Positions 42,871 through 52,434 of a DNA stretch of 64,000 nucleotides are shown piece by piece. The first letter of the stretch is position 1, and the number at the start of each line of letters is the position of its first letter. A model generated the notes under the pieces. It was not told the DNA's origin, did not search any database, and saw nothing but the letters and a program-made list of their open reading frames with translations. Source of the DNA: Micromonospora aurantiaca ATCC 27029. GTDB lineage: Bacteria > Actinomycetota > Actinomycetes > Mycobacteriales > Micromonosporaceae. Location: contig NC_014391.1 of NCBI RefSeq assembly GCF_000145235.1, positions 5,971,501 through 6,035,500 on the forward strand, given 5' to 3'. A program made the translations under genes and the position numbers.

Positions 42871-43130
42871 CCATCCACGTCGTCGACATCGAGCAGGTCA
42901 CCCACACCTGCCCCGCCTACCCGGACGAGCCGCACCCCTACGACACCCGACGCACCGTCATCCACGTCATCCCCGGCGGCCCCTGCCGGACCCCGGTCAC
43001 CATCCGCTGCGGCCAGACGACCGCCACCATTCCCTGCCACCGGCACGAACCGGCCGCCCGCCAGTGCGGAGCCTGCCGGACCATCGTCACCCAGCACTCC
43101 ATCACCAACCGGCCCGAGGTGGCCGCCTGA
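42867..43130 (+). CDS. Small hypothetical AICE protein
   Basis: An 87-residue protein with four or five cysteines (HTCPAYP, GGPCRTP, IRCGQ, IPCHRHEP, CGACRTI), again consistent with zinc binding. It overlaps the DUF2637 gene (ATGA), and its TGA overlaps the rep ATG by one base. I do not recognise the family. Confidence 0.68.
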   Translation: MTIHVVDIEQVTHTCPAYPDEPHPYDTRRTVIHVIPGGPCRTPVTIRCGQTTATIPCHRHEPAARQCGACRTIVTQHSITNRPEVAA

Positions 43131-44914
43131 TGGCGTCGACGCTGGACCTCACCCCCCGAGCCTCGGCCCGGGGGGTGGGCTCGAACGCCGACACCACCAC
43201 CCCCGTCTACACCTACACCGCCGCCGGTTCCGCCTTCCAGCGCGCCACCCGACCCGACTACTTCGGCTGGCTCGACCACGTCCGCGCCGCCGCCGGCTGC
43301 ACCCGACCCATCCGCCTCGCCGGGCAGCTCCTCACCGTCGAACCCGGCACCGGCCGCGTCCTCGACTCCCGGCAGACCGACGCCATGCCCGATGCTGCCA
43401 TCTACAAGGCATGCGGCAACCGCCGCGCCACCGTCTGCCCTACCTGCGCGCAGACCTACCAACGCGACGCCTTCCAACTCCTGCGCGCGGGCCTGGTCGG
43501 CGGCAAAGGCGTCCCCGAATCAGTCGCGCAGCATCCGGCGGTGTTCGCCACGTTCACCGCGCCGTCGTTCGGCACCGTCCACGCCCGAAAGGTCAAGCGG
43601 CACACCTGCCGCAACCGCCGCCGCTGCGACTGCCGCGCCGAACCCTGCCACGCCCGCCGCGACACCGGCCTCTGCCCCCACGGCCGACCCGCCGTCTGCT
43701 GGGCTAGGCACGAGCAGGGTGACGCCGCGCTCGGGCATCCGCTGTGTCTGGACTGCTACGACCACGACCACCAGGTCGTCTGGAACATCTTCTCCGGCGA
43801 ACTCTGGCACCGCACCAAACAAGCCGCCGAACGCTGGCTGGCGAAACTCGCCCAACGCCGCGGCGTCCCCCGCGTCGAGATCTCGACCGCCTCCGGCAAC
43901 ACCCGGAAGGTCGCTCCGGTGCGGCTGTCGCCCGGGAAGGTCGCTGAACTGCAAGCGCGGGGAGCGGTGCACTTCCACGCCATCGCCCGCCTCGACGGCG
44001 TCGACGGCCAGGACCCCGACAACGTCGTGCCCCCGCCGGCCGGGTTCACCGTCGACGACCTCGTCGACGCGCTGCGCCACGCCGCCCGGCAGATCGCCTT
44101 CCACACCCCGCCCCACCCCGACCGGCCCGAGGGCTGGCCCATCGCCTGGGGCGACCAGGTCGACCTGGAACCGATCGCCACCGACGGCTCGGGGGAGGTC
44201 ACCGATGGCATGGTCGCGGGCTACCTTGCCAAGTACGCCACCAAAAGCACCGAGGCCACCGGGCACACCTCCACCCGCCTGACCGCCGACACGATCGGGG
44301 ACTACGCCGACCCCGACGGCGACCACACCGCCCGCCTCATCGACGCCTGCTGGCGCATCGGCCGACCAATCCACACCCCGGCCCCACTCTCCGAGCGGTC
44401 CCGGGAACCCCGGCCACGGCCCGGCTTCGTCCAGCGCTGGGAATGCCCCGACTGCGGCACCCACACCCGCTACGCCGCCTGCCCCACCTGCACGGCTGCG
44501 CGTCAAGCCGCCCTTGACACCGAACCGACGAAAACGGCGACAGCCAACCCGTACGCCCGGCTGCGCCGATGGGCGCACATGCTCGGCTTCGGCGGCCACT
44601 TCCTCACGAAAGCCCGCCGCTACTCCGTCACCTTCCGGCTCCTGCGCGACACCCGCGTCACCTTCCGGCGCCACGAACACCAGAACCACGAACACTCGGC
44701 CACCGCCGCCGGACCACCCGTCGAGCAGGTCGACGAAGACACCACGCTCATCGTCGGCACCCTCACCTTCGCCGGAGTCGGCTGGCACACCACCGGAGAC
44801 GCGCTCCTCGCCAACACCGCCGCCGCCCTCGCCCGCGAGCGACACGCCACCGGCCGCGAAGAACTCGCCCACGAACTCGGCACCACCCCGGCCGGTATCG
44901 CGTCGGCCGCATAG
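43130..44914 (+). CDS. Replication initiator protein, RepSA-like
   Basis: A 594-residue protein matching the AICE/Streptomyces plasmid initiator family. The N-terminal part has a zinc-finger-like region (CGNRRATVCPTCAQTY, CRNRRRCDCRAEPC, CLDCYDHD). An HUH-like motif HFHAI (His281, His283) is followed by GYLAKYATKSTE with candidate nucleophiles Tyr365 or Tyr369. A C-terminal zinc ribbon (CPDCGTH...CPTC) comes next. It is expected to nick its origin and start rolling-circle replication of the excised circle. ATG 43130 is coupled to the preceding stop. Confidence 0.88.
   Translation: MASTLDLTPRASARGVGSNADTTTPVYTYTAAGSAFQRATRPDYFGWLDHVRAAAGCTRPIRLAGQLLTVEPGTGRVLDSRQTDAMPDAAIYKACGNRRATVCPTCAQTYQRDAFQLLRAGLVGGKGVPESVAQHPAVFATFTAPSFGTVHARKVKRHTCRNRRRCDCRAEPCHARRDTGLCPHGRPAVCWARHEQGDAALGHPLCLDCYDHDHQVVWNIFSGELWHRTKQAAERWLAKLAQRRGVPRVEISTASGNTRKVAPVRLSPGKVAELQARGAVHFHAIARLDGVDGQDPDNVVPPPAGFTVDDLVDALRHAARQIAFHTPPHPDRPEGWPIAWGDQVDLEPIATDGSGEVTDGMVAGYLAKYATKSTEATGHTSTRLTADTIGDYADPDGDHTARLIDACWRIGRPIHTPAPLSERSREPRPRPGFVQRWECPDCGTHTRYAACPTCTAARQAALDTEPTKTATANPYARLRRWAHMLGFGGHFLTKARRYSVTFRLLRDTRVTFRRHEHQNHEHSATAAGPPVEQVDEDTTLIVGTLTFAGVGWHTTGDALLANTAAALARERHATGREELAHELGTTPAGIASAA
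44502..44518. repeat. Dyad GTCAAG-N5-CTTGAC, copy 3
   Basis: GTCAAG CCGCC CTTGAC is inside rep, just after the C-terminal zinc-ribbon codons. It is read as Arg-Gln-Ala-Ala-Leu-Asp, a different frame from copy 2. Confidence 0.65.
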
Positions 44915-44937
44915 CTGACGACAAGGAGGAGACAGCA

Positions 44938-45126
44938 TTGGCAACCCGTGAAGCAGCGACCGAACTGTGGTCGATCGAGGAGGTGTCGGCGTTCCTGCGG
45001 GTGCCCGTCGGCACGCTGTACCAGTGGCGGTACCGCCGCACCGGGCCACGGGCGTTCAAGGTCGGCCGACACCTGCGCTACGACCCGGCCGACGTGCGCT
45101 CCTGGCTCTCGGGACAGGCGGCCTGA
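44938..45126 (+). CDS. xis: Excisionase (Xis), MerR-like helix-turn-helix
   Basis: A 62-residue protein from TTG 44938 preceded by AAGGAGGA. LWSIEEVSAFLRVPVGTLYQWRYRRTGPRAFKVGRHLRYDPADVRSWLS is the canonical HTH_17/excisionase domain with a wing. It binds attachment-site DNA and directs the integrase toward excision. It ends one base before the integrase start. Confidence 0.93.
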   Translation: MATREAATELWSIEEVSAFLRVPVGTLYQWRYRRTGPRAFKVGRHLRYDPADVRSWLSGQAA

Positions 45127-45127
45127 C

Positions 45128-46234
45128 ATGGGCAGCGTGGAGAAGCGGATACGCGACGGCAAGGTTACCTACCTGGCCCGGTGGCGCGACGACGCCCACC
45201 GCCAGCGCAAGCGCTCCTTCACGCGCAAGGTCGACGCCGATCGCTTCCTCGCCCAGGTCGAAGCCGACATCGTGCGCGGCCAGTACGTCGACCCGTCCGA
45301 CAAGACGACCGTGGTCGAGTACGCCCGGCGCTGGGCTGCCGGCCGCGCTCACCGTCCAACAACCGCCCGGCGTGTCTCCAGCCTGATCGAGACGCATATT
45401 GCTGCGACTCCGCTCGGCTCCCGTCGCCTGGCGGCCGTCGTGCCCTCCGAGGTGCAGGCATGGGCGGCCGACCGTGGCAAGGTGCTGTCGCCGTCGACCC
45501 TGCGCAACCTTGTCGGGCTGCTCCGCTCGGTCTACGCGGCGGCCGTGCTGGACAGGCTCGTCGGCCGCTCGCCCGTGGTCCGGGTCAGCCTGCCGTCAGC
45601 CCACCGGGAACGCGTCGTGCCGCTCACCGTCGACCAGGTACGCAAGCTCGCCGACGCGATCCCCGCCCGCAACCGCGCCATGGTCCTCACCCAGGCCGGG
45701 TTGGGCCTGCGCCTCGGCGAGCTGCTCGCGCTGCGCGTGCAAGATGTCGACTTCGCCGCGCGCCTGGTGCGGATCGAGTGGCAGTTCGCGCCGCAGTCCA
45801 AGGTGCGGACGGTCCCCAAGACTCCGCGCTCGCGCCGGACCGTGCCGCTGCCCCAGGTCGTCGCTGACGCTCTCCGGGCGCACATGGCGCAGTTCCCACC
45901 GGCTGATGACGGCACGCTGTTCACGACCCGCTTCGCCGGCCCCTACCGCCACGACTACTACGGCTCGATCATCTTCGGCGCGGCTGTCCAGAAGGCGGGC
46001 CTGCCGGAGAGCATCACGACCCATGACCTACGCCACCATTACGCGTCGGTCCTGCTGATGCAGGGCGAGTCGGTCATCACCGTGGCCGAACGGCTGGGGC
46101 ACGAGAACGCCACGCTGGTCCTATCGACGTACGGTCACCTGATGCCGGACTCGGAGGAACGCACCCGCCGGGCGGTCGATGAGGCGTGGGGTTGTGCCCC
46201 CGATGCGCCCCAGGGCGAGACACCAACGCTCTGA
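45128..46234 (+). CDS. int: Tyrosine site-specific integrase
   Basis: A 368-residue tyrosine recombinase. An N-terminal AP2-like arm-binding region (RIRDGKVTYLARWRDDAHRQRKRSFTRKVDADRFL), a SAM-like core-binding domain (residues about 60-150) and the catalytic domain are present. Active-site residues: Arg195 (LRLGEL), His299 and Arg302 (HDLRHH), His325 (LGHEN) and nucleophile Tyr335 (STYGHL). The set is complete, so the enzyme looks active. The gene ends 20 bases from attR, as in pSAM2-type elements, and its stop codon lies inside the extended att repeat. Confidence 0.95.
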   Translation: MGSVEKRIRDGKVTYLARWRDDAHRQRKRSFTRKVDADRFLAQVEADIVRGQYVDPSDKTTVVEYARRWAAGRAHRPTTARRVSSLIETHIAATPLGSRRLAAVVPSEVQAWAADRGKVLSPSTLRNLVGLLRSVYAAAVLDRLVGRSPVVRVSLPSAHRERVVPLTVDQVRKLADAIPARNRAMVLTQAGLGLRLGELLALRVQDVDFAARLVRIEWQFAPQSKVRTVPKTPRSRRTVPLPQVVADALRAHMAQFPPADDGTLFTTRFAGPYRHDYYGSIIFGAAVQKAGLPESITTHDLRHHYASVLLMQGESVITVAERLGHENATLVLSTYGHLMPDSEERTRRAVDEAWGCAPDAPQGETPTL

Positions 46235-46254
46235 CCTGCGAAAACAGCCCGGAT

Positions 46255-47340
<1,086 letters not shown>

Positions 47341-47398
47341 GACGAACCAGCTTACGCGCTTCGCCGGCCGCGCCGGGCAGGCAGGTCCGCGAAGCCTG

Positions 47399-48145
47399 TC
47401 ACTCCGGCTCGGCGGACAGCAGGCGCGGCTCGATCCGGGTCTCCCGGGCGGTGCCGTCCTCGGCGCGGACCAGCTCGTACGCGGCCACGCCGGGACGGTC
47501 CGCCACCGCCTCGGCCAGCCGGGTGCCCCGGTAGATCAGCCCCACGCCGTCGTCGGTGCAGTGGCTCGCCGGCAGCGTGCCGTCGGCGACCAGCCGGTGC
47601 ATCAGCGGGCGGCGCTGCTCCTCGCTGTCGTAGTGCACGCCGTTGCCGTACGGGAGCCAGCCCAGCCCTTCGGTGAAGGGCCGCAGCGTCGGACCGTAGC
47701 TGTCGGTGGCGCCGCCGGTGTGCCAGCAGATCGAACCGGCGGAGACCCCGCCGAGCACCACTCCGGCCTGCCAGCACTCGTGCAGGATCTCCGGCAGGCC
47801 GTGCACCCGCCACACCGCGCAGAGGTTCGCCACGCTGCCGCCGCCGACCCAGATGACGTCCTGCGCGAGCAGGTGCGCCCGGATGTCCTCGACGTTGGGC
47901 ATCGGGTAGAGCGCCAGGTGGGAGGCGCGGAACCGGGTGCCGGCGAAGGCGCCGTAGAAGACGGTGAACCCGGTCGGCTGGTCGCCGGTGGCCTGGCCGA
48001 GGTAGCAGACGCGGGGCGCGTCACCGGCCCCGGCAAGTTCGGCCATCAGGTCGAACAGGGCGCTGGGCCGAGCGTCCCAGGGGCCACGGCGACGGCTGGC
48101 GAAACCCATGCTGGTGGCGACGATCGTCGGTTCGGTGGCGGGCAT
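47399..48145 (-). CDS. Peptidase E-like serine peptidase (S51 family)
   Basis: A 248-residue protein with the class I glutamine amidotransferase-like fold of S51 peptidases. It contains VCYLGQATGD, DVIWVGGGSVANLCAVW and the nucleophile elbow GGVSAGSICWH, with later HYDSEEQRRPLMHRLV. PepE cleaves Asp-X dipeptides in the cytoplasm; cyanophycinase-like relatives are the alternative. It is transcribed leftward between ychF and a marR gene. Confidence 0.87.
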   Translation of the reverse strand: MPATEPTIVATSMGFASRRRGPWDARPSALFDLMAELAGAGDAPRVCYLGQATGDQPTGFTVFYGAFAGTRFRASHLALYPMPNVEDIRAHLLAQDVIWVGGGSVANLCAVWRVHGLPEILHECWQAGVVLGGVSAGSICWHTGGATDSYGPTLRPFTEGLGWLPYGNGVHYDSEEQRRPLMHRLVADGTLPASHCTDDGVGLIYRGTRLAEAVADRPGVAAYELVRAEDGTARETRIEPRLLSAEPE

Positions 48146-48175
48146 GGGCGTCCTTCCGGGCGGTGACGGTGCCGA

Positions 48176-48688
48176 TCATTGTGCCGGATCCGCGGGCCTG
48201 GCCTCGGCCGCCGCGAGCAACGCGCGCAGCAGGTCGGCCAGCCGGTCCTGGTCGGCGGGCGGAAGCGCGTCGAGGATCCGCCGCTGCACCGCGAGCCCGG
48301 CCTCGGCCGACTCCTCCACCACCCGGCGGCCGGTGTCGGTGAGCGTGACCCGCAGCGCCCGCCGGTCGGCCGGGTCCGGGGAGCGCCGCACCAGGCCCGC
48401 GCGTTCGAGGCGATCGAGCCGCCCGGTCATGCCGCCGGAGGTGAGCATCAGCGAGGCGGCGAGCGCCTTCGGCGCCAGCGTGTACGGCGAGCCGGAGCGC
48501 CGCAGCGCGGCCAGCACGTCGAACTCGCCCCGGCCGATGCCCCAGCCCGCGTACACCTTCTCCTGGCCGTCGCCGACCAGCCGGGCCAGCCGGTAGATGC
48601 GGCCGAACACGGCCATCGGCTCGGGCCGCATACCTGGTCGTTCCCGCCGCCACTGCTCGACGATCGCGTCCACCTCGTCGCCTGTCAC
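48176..48688 (-). CDS. MarR-family transcriptional regulator
   Basis: A 170-residue protein if GTG 48688 is used. It has the MarR winged helix (EFDVLAALRRSGSPYTLAPKALAASLMLTSGGMTGRLDRLERAGLVRRSPDPADRRALRVTLTDTGRR) flanked by dimerisation helices. It is divergent from an EamA exporter across a 91-base region that carries a 12-base palindrome, so it most likely controls both genes and responds to a small ligand. Confidence 0.92.
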   Translation of the reverse strand: MTGDEVDAIVEQWRRERPGMRPEPMAVFGRIYRLARLVGDGQEKVYAGWGIGRGEFDVLAALRRSGSPYTLAPKALAASLMLTSGGMTGRLDRLERAGLVRRSPDPADRRALRVTLTDTGRRVVEESAEAGLAVQRRILDALPPADQDRLADLLRALLAAAEARPADPAQ

Positions 48689-48742
48689 GGCTGCCGATTG
48701 TGCCGCACGTCCCACTTCCCCTTTTCGCTCGGACCTGATTAG

Positions 48743-48754
48743 CTTAGCGCTAAG
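48743..48754. promoter_or_regulatory. Candidate MarR operator
   Basis: CTTAGCGCTAAG is a perfect 12-base palindrome centred 31 bases before the EamA gene start. It overlaps TAAGAT (48751-48756), a plausible -10 box, so binding would block transcription of the exporter gene. Confidence 0.65.
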
Positions 48755-48779
48755 ATACTTAGAGCCGAGAGAGGCCGAC

Positions 48780-49973
48780 ATGAACCGCCGCTGGACCGAC
48801 GTCGCGCTCACCGCCGCCGCCCCGATCACCTGGGGGACCACCTACCTGGTCACCGGCGAACTCCTTCCCCCGGACCGGCCGCTCTGGGCCGGGGCGATCC
48901 GCGCCCTCCCGGCCGGTCTGCTGCTGCTCGCCCTGACCCGCCGACGACCACGCGGTCTCTGGTGGGGGCGAGCCGCAGTGCTCGGCGCGCTGAACATCGG
49001 GGTGTTCTTCCCGCTGCTGTTCCTCGCCGCGTACCGGCTGCCCGGCGGCACCGCCGCCGTCCTCGGCGCCGCGCAGCCACTGCTGGTGGCGGTGCTGACA
49101 GTCGCGCTGCTCCGTGACCGCCCCACCCGGCCGGCGCTGGTCGCCGCCGCGGTCGCCCCGCTCGGCGTCGCCCTCGTGGTGCTGCGCCCAGGTGCCGGCC
49201 TCGACCCGCTCGGCGTCACCGCCGGACTGGCCGGCGCCGTGGCGATGGCCGCCGGACTTGTGCTCACCCGCCGCTGGGGCCGGCCGCCCGGAACGGGCGT
49301 CCTCGCCGCGACGAGCTGGCAGCTCGTCGCCGGTGGCCTGATGATCGTGCCGGTCGCCGCCGCCGTCGAGGGCGCGCCGCCCGTGCCCGACGGGCCGGCC
49401 CTTCTCGGGTACGCGTGGCTCGGGCTGGCCGGCACCGCGCTGGCGTACGTGCTGTGGTTCCGGGGCGCGGCGCGACTGCCGGTGTCCCGCGTGTCGGTGC
49501 TCGGCGCGCTGAGCCCGCTCACCGCGGCGGCGCTCGGCTGGGTGGTGCTCGGTGAGGCGCTGGACCCGGTCCAGCTCACCGGTTTCGCGGTGGCCGTGGC
49601 GGCGATGGTGCTCGCGCAGATGCCGGGTCGATCGCCGCGCCCGCAGCCGGGCGGCGGCGCGGACAGCCCGACAACGACGCCGGCCGGCCTTCGGGCAGGC
49701 GGCGGGACGGCGGCCCGGTGGCGGCGCGGTCAGCCGGCCCGCAGCCGACGCCAGTCGTCCGGCCACGCCTCGGCGGTGACGCCCTCGGGCAGCACACCGG
49801 CCGGTAGCTGCGCCGCGGCCGCGAGCGGCAGCGTGAACCGGTGCGCGGCGGCGGGACCGGCCGCGTACGACCGGTCGAGCAGCCACCGCACCTCGTCGGC
49901 GGTCCAGCCCAGGCCGGAGCGGGCGGCGATCTCGCGGACCAGCCGCAGGCCGACCCGGGTGTCGTCGTCGTAG
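48780..49973 (+). CDS. EamA/DMT-family transporter with long C-terminal read-on
   Basis: A 397-residue product. Residues 1-285 are a ten-segment EamA transporter with two repeats (AAPITWGTTYLVTGELLP, LPGGTAAVLGAAQPLLVAVL; SPLTAAALGWVVLGEALDPVQLTG), an exporter of metabolites or drugs. After LAQMPGRSPRP the frame runs about 110 residues further as a low-complexity Arg/Ser/Gly tail and overlaps the convergent gene by 244 bases. The tail is probably unselected sequence read until the first stop. Expression should be MarR-controlled. Confidence 0.87.
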   Translation: MNRRWTDVALTAAAPITWGTTYLVTGELLPPDRPLWAGAIRALPAGLLLLALTRRRPRGLWWGRAAVLGALNIGVFFPLLFLAAYRLPGGTAAVLGAAQPLLVAVLTVALLRDRPTRPALVAAAVAPLGVALVVLRPGAGLDPLGVTAGLAGAVAMAAGLVLTRRWGRPPGTGVLAATSWQLVAGGLMIVPVAAAVEGAPPVPDGPALLGYAWLGLAGTALAYVLWFRGAARLPVSRVSVLGALSPLTAAALGWVVLGEALDPVQLTGFAVAVAAMVLAQMPGRSPRPQPGGGADSPTTTPAGLRAGGGTAARWRRGQPARSRRQSSGHASAVTPSGSTPAGSCAAAASGSVNRCAAAGPAAYDRSSSHRTSSAVQPRPERAAISRTSRRPTRVSSS

Positions 49974-50194
49974 AAGCGCATGCACCAGTGGTGCGCCCAC
50001 ATACCGAGCGCGCGCAGCCCGTCCGGGTCGAGGGAGCCGGCCAGCCGCCCGCAGGCGGTGTCCGCGAAGGGGCGACCGGGGTCACCGGCCCGGTCGCGCT
50101 CGATCGCGCCGTACGCGGCCGGCGCCACCACCCGCATCCGCTCGTAGAAGCCCTCCACCACCGCGGCGTCCAACGGTGCTCGCCCCGATCGCAT
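49730..50194 (-). CDS. Hypothetical protein, overlapping the EamA gene end
   Basis: A 154-residue frame with protein-like composition: FYERMRVVAPAAYGAIERDRA, LRALGMWAHHWCMRFYDDDTRVGLRLVREIAA, WTADEVRWLLDRSYAAGP. It appears helical and soluble. I recognise no family. More than half of it overlaps the antisense 3' end of the EamA frame; the composition favours this gene as the real one in the overlap. Confidence 0.6.
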   Translation of the reverse strand: MRSGRAPLDAAVVEGFYERMRVVAPAAYGAIERDRAGDPGRPFADTACGRLAGSLDPDGLRALGMWAHHWCMRFYDDDTRVGLRLVREIAARSGLGWTADEVRWLLDRSYAAGPAAAHRFTLPLAAAAQLPAGVLPEGVTAEAWPDDWRRLRAG

Positions 50195-50436
50195 CAGCGG
50201 ACACCCCGCCCGGCCACGCTCGCCATGCCCCGCACCTCTTCTTGAGTTGGTGGCGGGACGCTACCGACCACTTACGACACTTTCTCGGGTCCGCCGGTCA
50301 TGATCCACGCCACCTCGCCGGAGTGGCGGTGTCCCGGGGCTCGGGATACCGCCACTTCCCCGAGCGGGCGCGACTGCCGCACGTCATGTCTGAATCCCGC
50401 CAGCCGAGCGTCGGAGCTGCGAGGCAGGATCGTGGC

Positions 50437-51888
50437 ATGGAACTGGACTTCGAGCGGTGCTACCGAGCCGTCGACAGCCGCGACCCGCGGTTCGACGGCT
50501 GGTTCTACACCGGCGTGACGTCGACCGGGATCTACTGCCGGCCGTCCTGTCCGGCGATGACGCCGAAGCGGCAGAACGTCCGGTTCTTCCCGTCCGCCGC
50601 CGCCGCGCAGGGGGCCGGGCTGCGGGCGTGCCGCCGGTGCCGGCCGGACGCGGCACCGGGCTCGCCCCAGTGGGACGTCCGGGCCGACCTGGTCGGTCGC
50701 GCCATGCGGCTGATCGCCGACGGCGTGGTGGACCGGGACGGGGTGCCCGGGCTGGCCACCCGGCTGGGCTACACCGAGCGGCACCTGCACCGGATGCTCC
50801 GGGCCGAGCTGGGCGCCGGCCCGCTGGCGCTGGCCCGGGCCCAGCGCGCGCAGACCGCCCGGATCCTGATCGAGACCACCGGCCTCGGCCTGGCCGAGGT
50901 GGCCTTCGCCGCCGGGTTCGGCAGCGTCCGGCAGTTCAACGACACGGTCCGCGAGGTCTACGGCGGCACGCCGTCCGAGCTGCGGGCCGGCCGACGTGGC
51001 CCGGCGGCGACCACCGGGGCGGGCACGCTCTCGCTACGGCTGGCGTACCGGCCCCCGCTGCACGCGGGCGCGCTGCTGGACTTCCTCGCGCTGCGCGCGC
51101 TACCCGGCGTCGAGGTGGTCCGCGACGGCACCTACCACCGAGGGCTGCGACTGCCGCACGGTCCCGCCACGGTGGCGCTGGCCCCTGCCGACGGCCACAT
51201 CGACGCGACGCTGCGGCTGGCCGACATGCGTGACCTGGCCCCCGCGGTGGCCCGCTGCCGCCGTCTGCTCGACCTGGACGCCGACCCGGTAGCGGTGGAC
51301 GCCACACTGGCCGCCGACCCGGCGCTGGCCCCGGCCGTCGCGGCCGAGCCCGGCGTCCGGCTGCCGCACGCGGTTGACGGTTTCGAGCTGGCCGTCCGCG
51401 CCGTCGCCACCCAGCAGGTCTCGCTGGCCTCGGCGCGGACCACGCTCACCCGCCTGCTCTCCGCCACCCGGGCAGCGAGCGGGGCGGGTGCCGACGACCC
51501 GGCGGACGGCCTGGTGGCGTTCCCCGGTCCGGCGGAGGTGCTCGCGGCTCCGGACACGGCGTTCCGGATGCCGGCGGCCCGCCGGGAGACGCTCCGTGCG
51601 TTGGCCCGCGCGGTCGCCGACGGCGAACTCGACCTGGAACCCGGAGGCGACCGGGAGGAGGCGGTCCGGCTCCTGGCCGCGGTGCCCGGTATCGGCCCGT
51701 GGACCACCGGCTACCTGGCCATGCGCGCACTCGGCGACCCGGATGTCGCGCTCACCACCGACCTGGGCGTACGCCGTGGCGCAGCGGCGCTCGGCCTGTC
51801 CGACGACCCGAAGACCCTGTCCGCGTACGCCGACCGCTGGCGCCCCTGGCGGTCGTACGCGACCATCCGACTCTGGAGAGCAGCATGA
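50437..51888 (+). CDS. Ada-AlkA fusion: methyl-sensing regulator and 3-methyladenine DNA glycosylase
   Basis: A 483-residue protein. The N-terminal Ada domain has four zinc cysteines (Cys34, Cys38, Cys65, Cys68), where Cys34 is the phosphotriester methyl acceptor equivalent. An AraC helix-turn-helix pair follows (residues about 80-180, LATRLGYTERHLHRMLRAELG, FAAGFGSVRQFNDTVREVYGGTPSELR). The C-terminal half is an AlkA HhH-GPD glycosylase (VRAVATQQVSLASA, AVPGIGPWTTGYLAMRALGDPD, catalytic Asp in LTTDLGVRRG). It senses and repairs DNA alkylation. The stop overlaps the ogt start. Confidence 0.95.
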   Translation: MELDFERCYRAVDSRDPRFDGWFYTGVTSTGIYCRPSCPAMTPKRQNVRFFPSAAAAQGAGLRACRRCRPDAAPGSPQWDVRADLVGRAMRLIADGVVDRDGVPGLATRLGYTERHLHRMLRAELGAGPLALARAQRAQTARILIETTGLGLAEVAFAAGFGSVRQFNDTVREVYGGTPSELRAGRRGPAATTGAGTLSLRLAYRPPLHAGALLDFLALRALPGVEVVRDGTYHRGLRLPHGPATVALAPADGHIDATLRLADMRDLAPAVARCRRLLDLDADPVAVDATLAADPALAPAVAAEPGVRLPHAVDGFELAVRAVATQQVSLASARTTLTRLLSATRAASGAGADDPADGLVAFPGPAEVLAAPDTAFRMPAARRETLRALARAVADGELDLEPGGDREEAVRLLAAVPGIGPWTTGYLAMRALGDPDVALTTDLGVRRGAAALGLSDDPKTLSAYADRWRPWRSYATIRLWRAA

Positions 51889-52397
51889 GCACTGTGGACA
51901 GCACCGTCATCGACACCCCCGCCGGCCCGTTGAGCGTGCTCGCCGGCCCGACCGGGGCGGTACGCGCGGCGGGCTTCACCGCCGACCCGGCGGCCCTGCT
52001 GCCGTTGATCCACCCGAGCCTGCGCGGCGAGCTGCGGGAACGGGCCGACCTCGGTCCGGTGACCGCCGCCGTGCGGGCCTACCTGGACGGTGAACTCACC
52101 GCGATCGACGCGGTAGCGGTGGAGCAGCACACCGGCGGCGCATTCCTGACGCACGCCTGGCAGGTGCTGCGCGACGTGAAGCCCGGCGACCCGGTCACCT
52201 ACACCGGCTTCGCCGCGCTGGCCGGGCGACCGGCGGCGATCCGGGCCGCCGCGGCGGCCTGCGCGCGCAACGCCGCCGCGCTGTTCGTGCCCTGCCACCG
52301 GGTGCTGCGCACCGACGGCTCGCTCGGCGGATACCGCTGGGGCCTGGACGTGAAGAAGTGGCTTCTCGGGCATGAGGGACGGGTGACGGCTAGCTGA
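51885..52397 (+). CDS. ogt: Methylated-DNA--protein-cysteine methyltransferase
   Basis: A 170-residue O6-alkylguanine transferase with the active site PCHRV (Cys137), the upstream arginine-finger region (GRPAAIRAAAAACARN) and the C-terminal GYRWGLDVKKWLL. It removes alkyl groups from guanine O6 by suicide transfer. Its ATG overlaps the ada-alkA stop, giving a two-gene adaptive-response operon that the Ada part presumably autoregulates. Confidence 0.95.
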   Translation: MSTVDSTVIDTPAGPLSVLAGPTGAVRAAGFTADPAALLPLIHPSLRGELRERADLGPVTAAVRAYLDGELTAIDAVAVEQHTGGAFLTHAWQVLRDVKPGDPVTYTGFAALAGRPAAIRAAAAACARNAAALFVPCHRVLRTDGSLGGYRWGLDVKKWLLGHEGRVTAS

Positions 52398-52434
52398 CAG
52401 CCGGACTGCCACCCCCGGCGGCTACCGTCGGGTA

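Noticed and set aside
43520..45049. 509-residue antisense frame across rep and xis
   Set aside because: Gly/Val-rich low-complexity translation; rep and xis have clear motifs and ribosome-binding sites on the plus strand.
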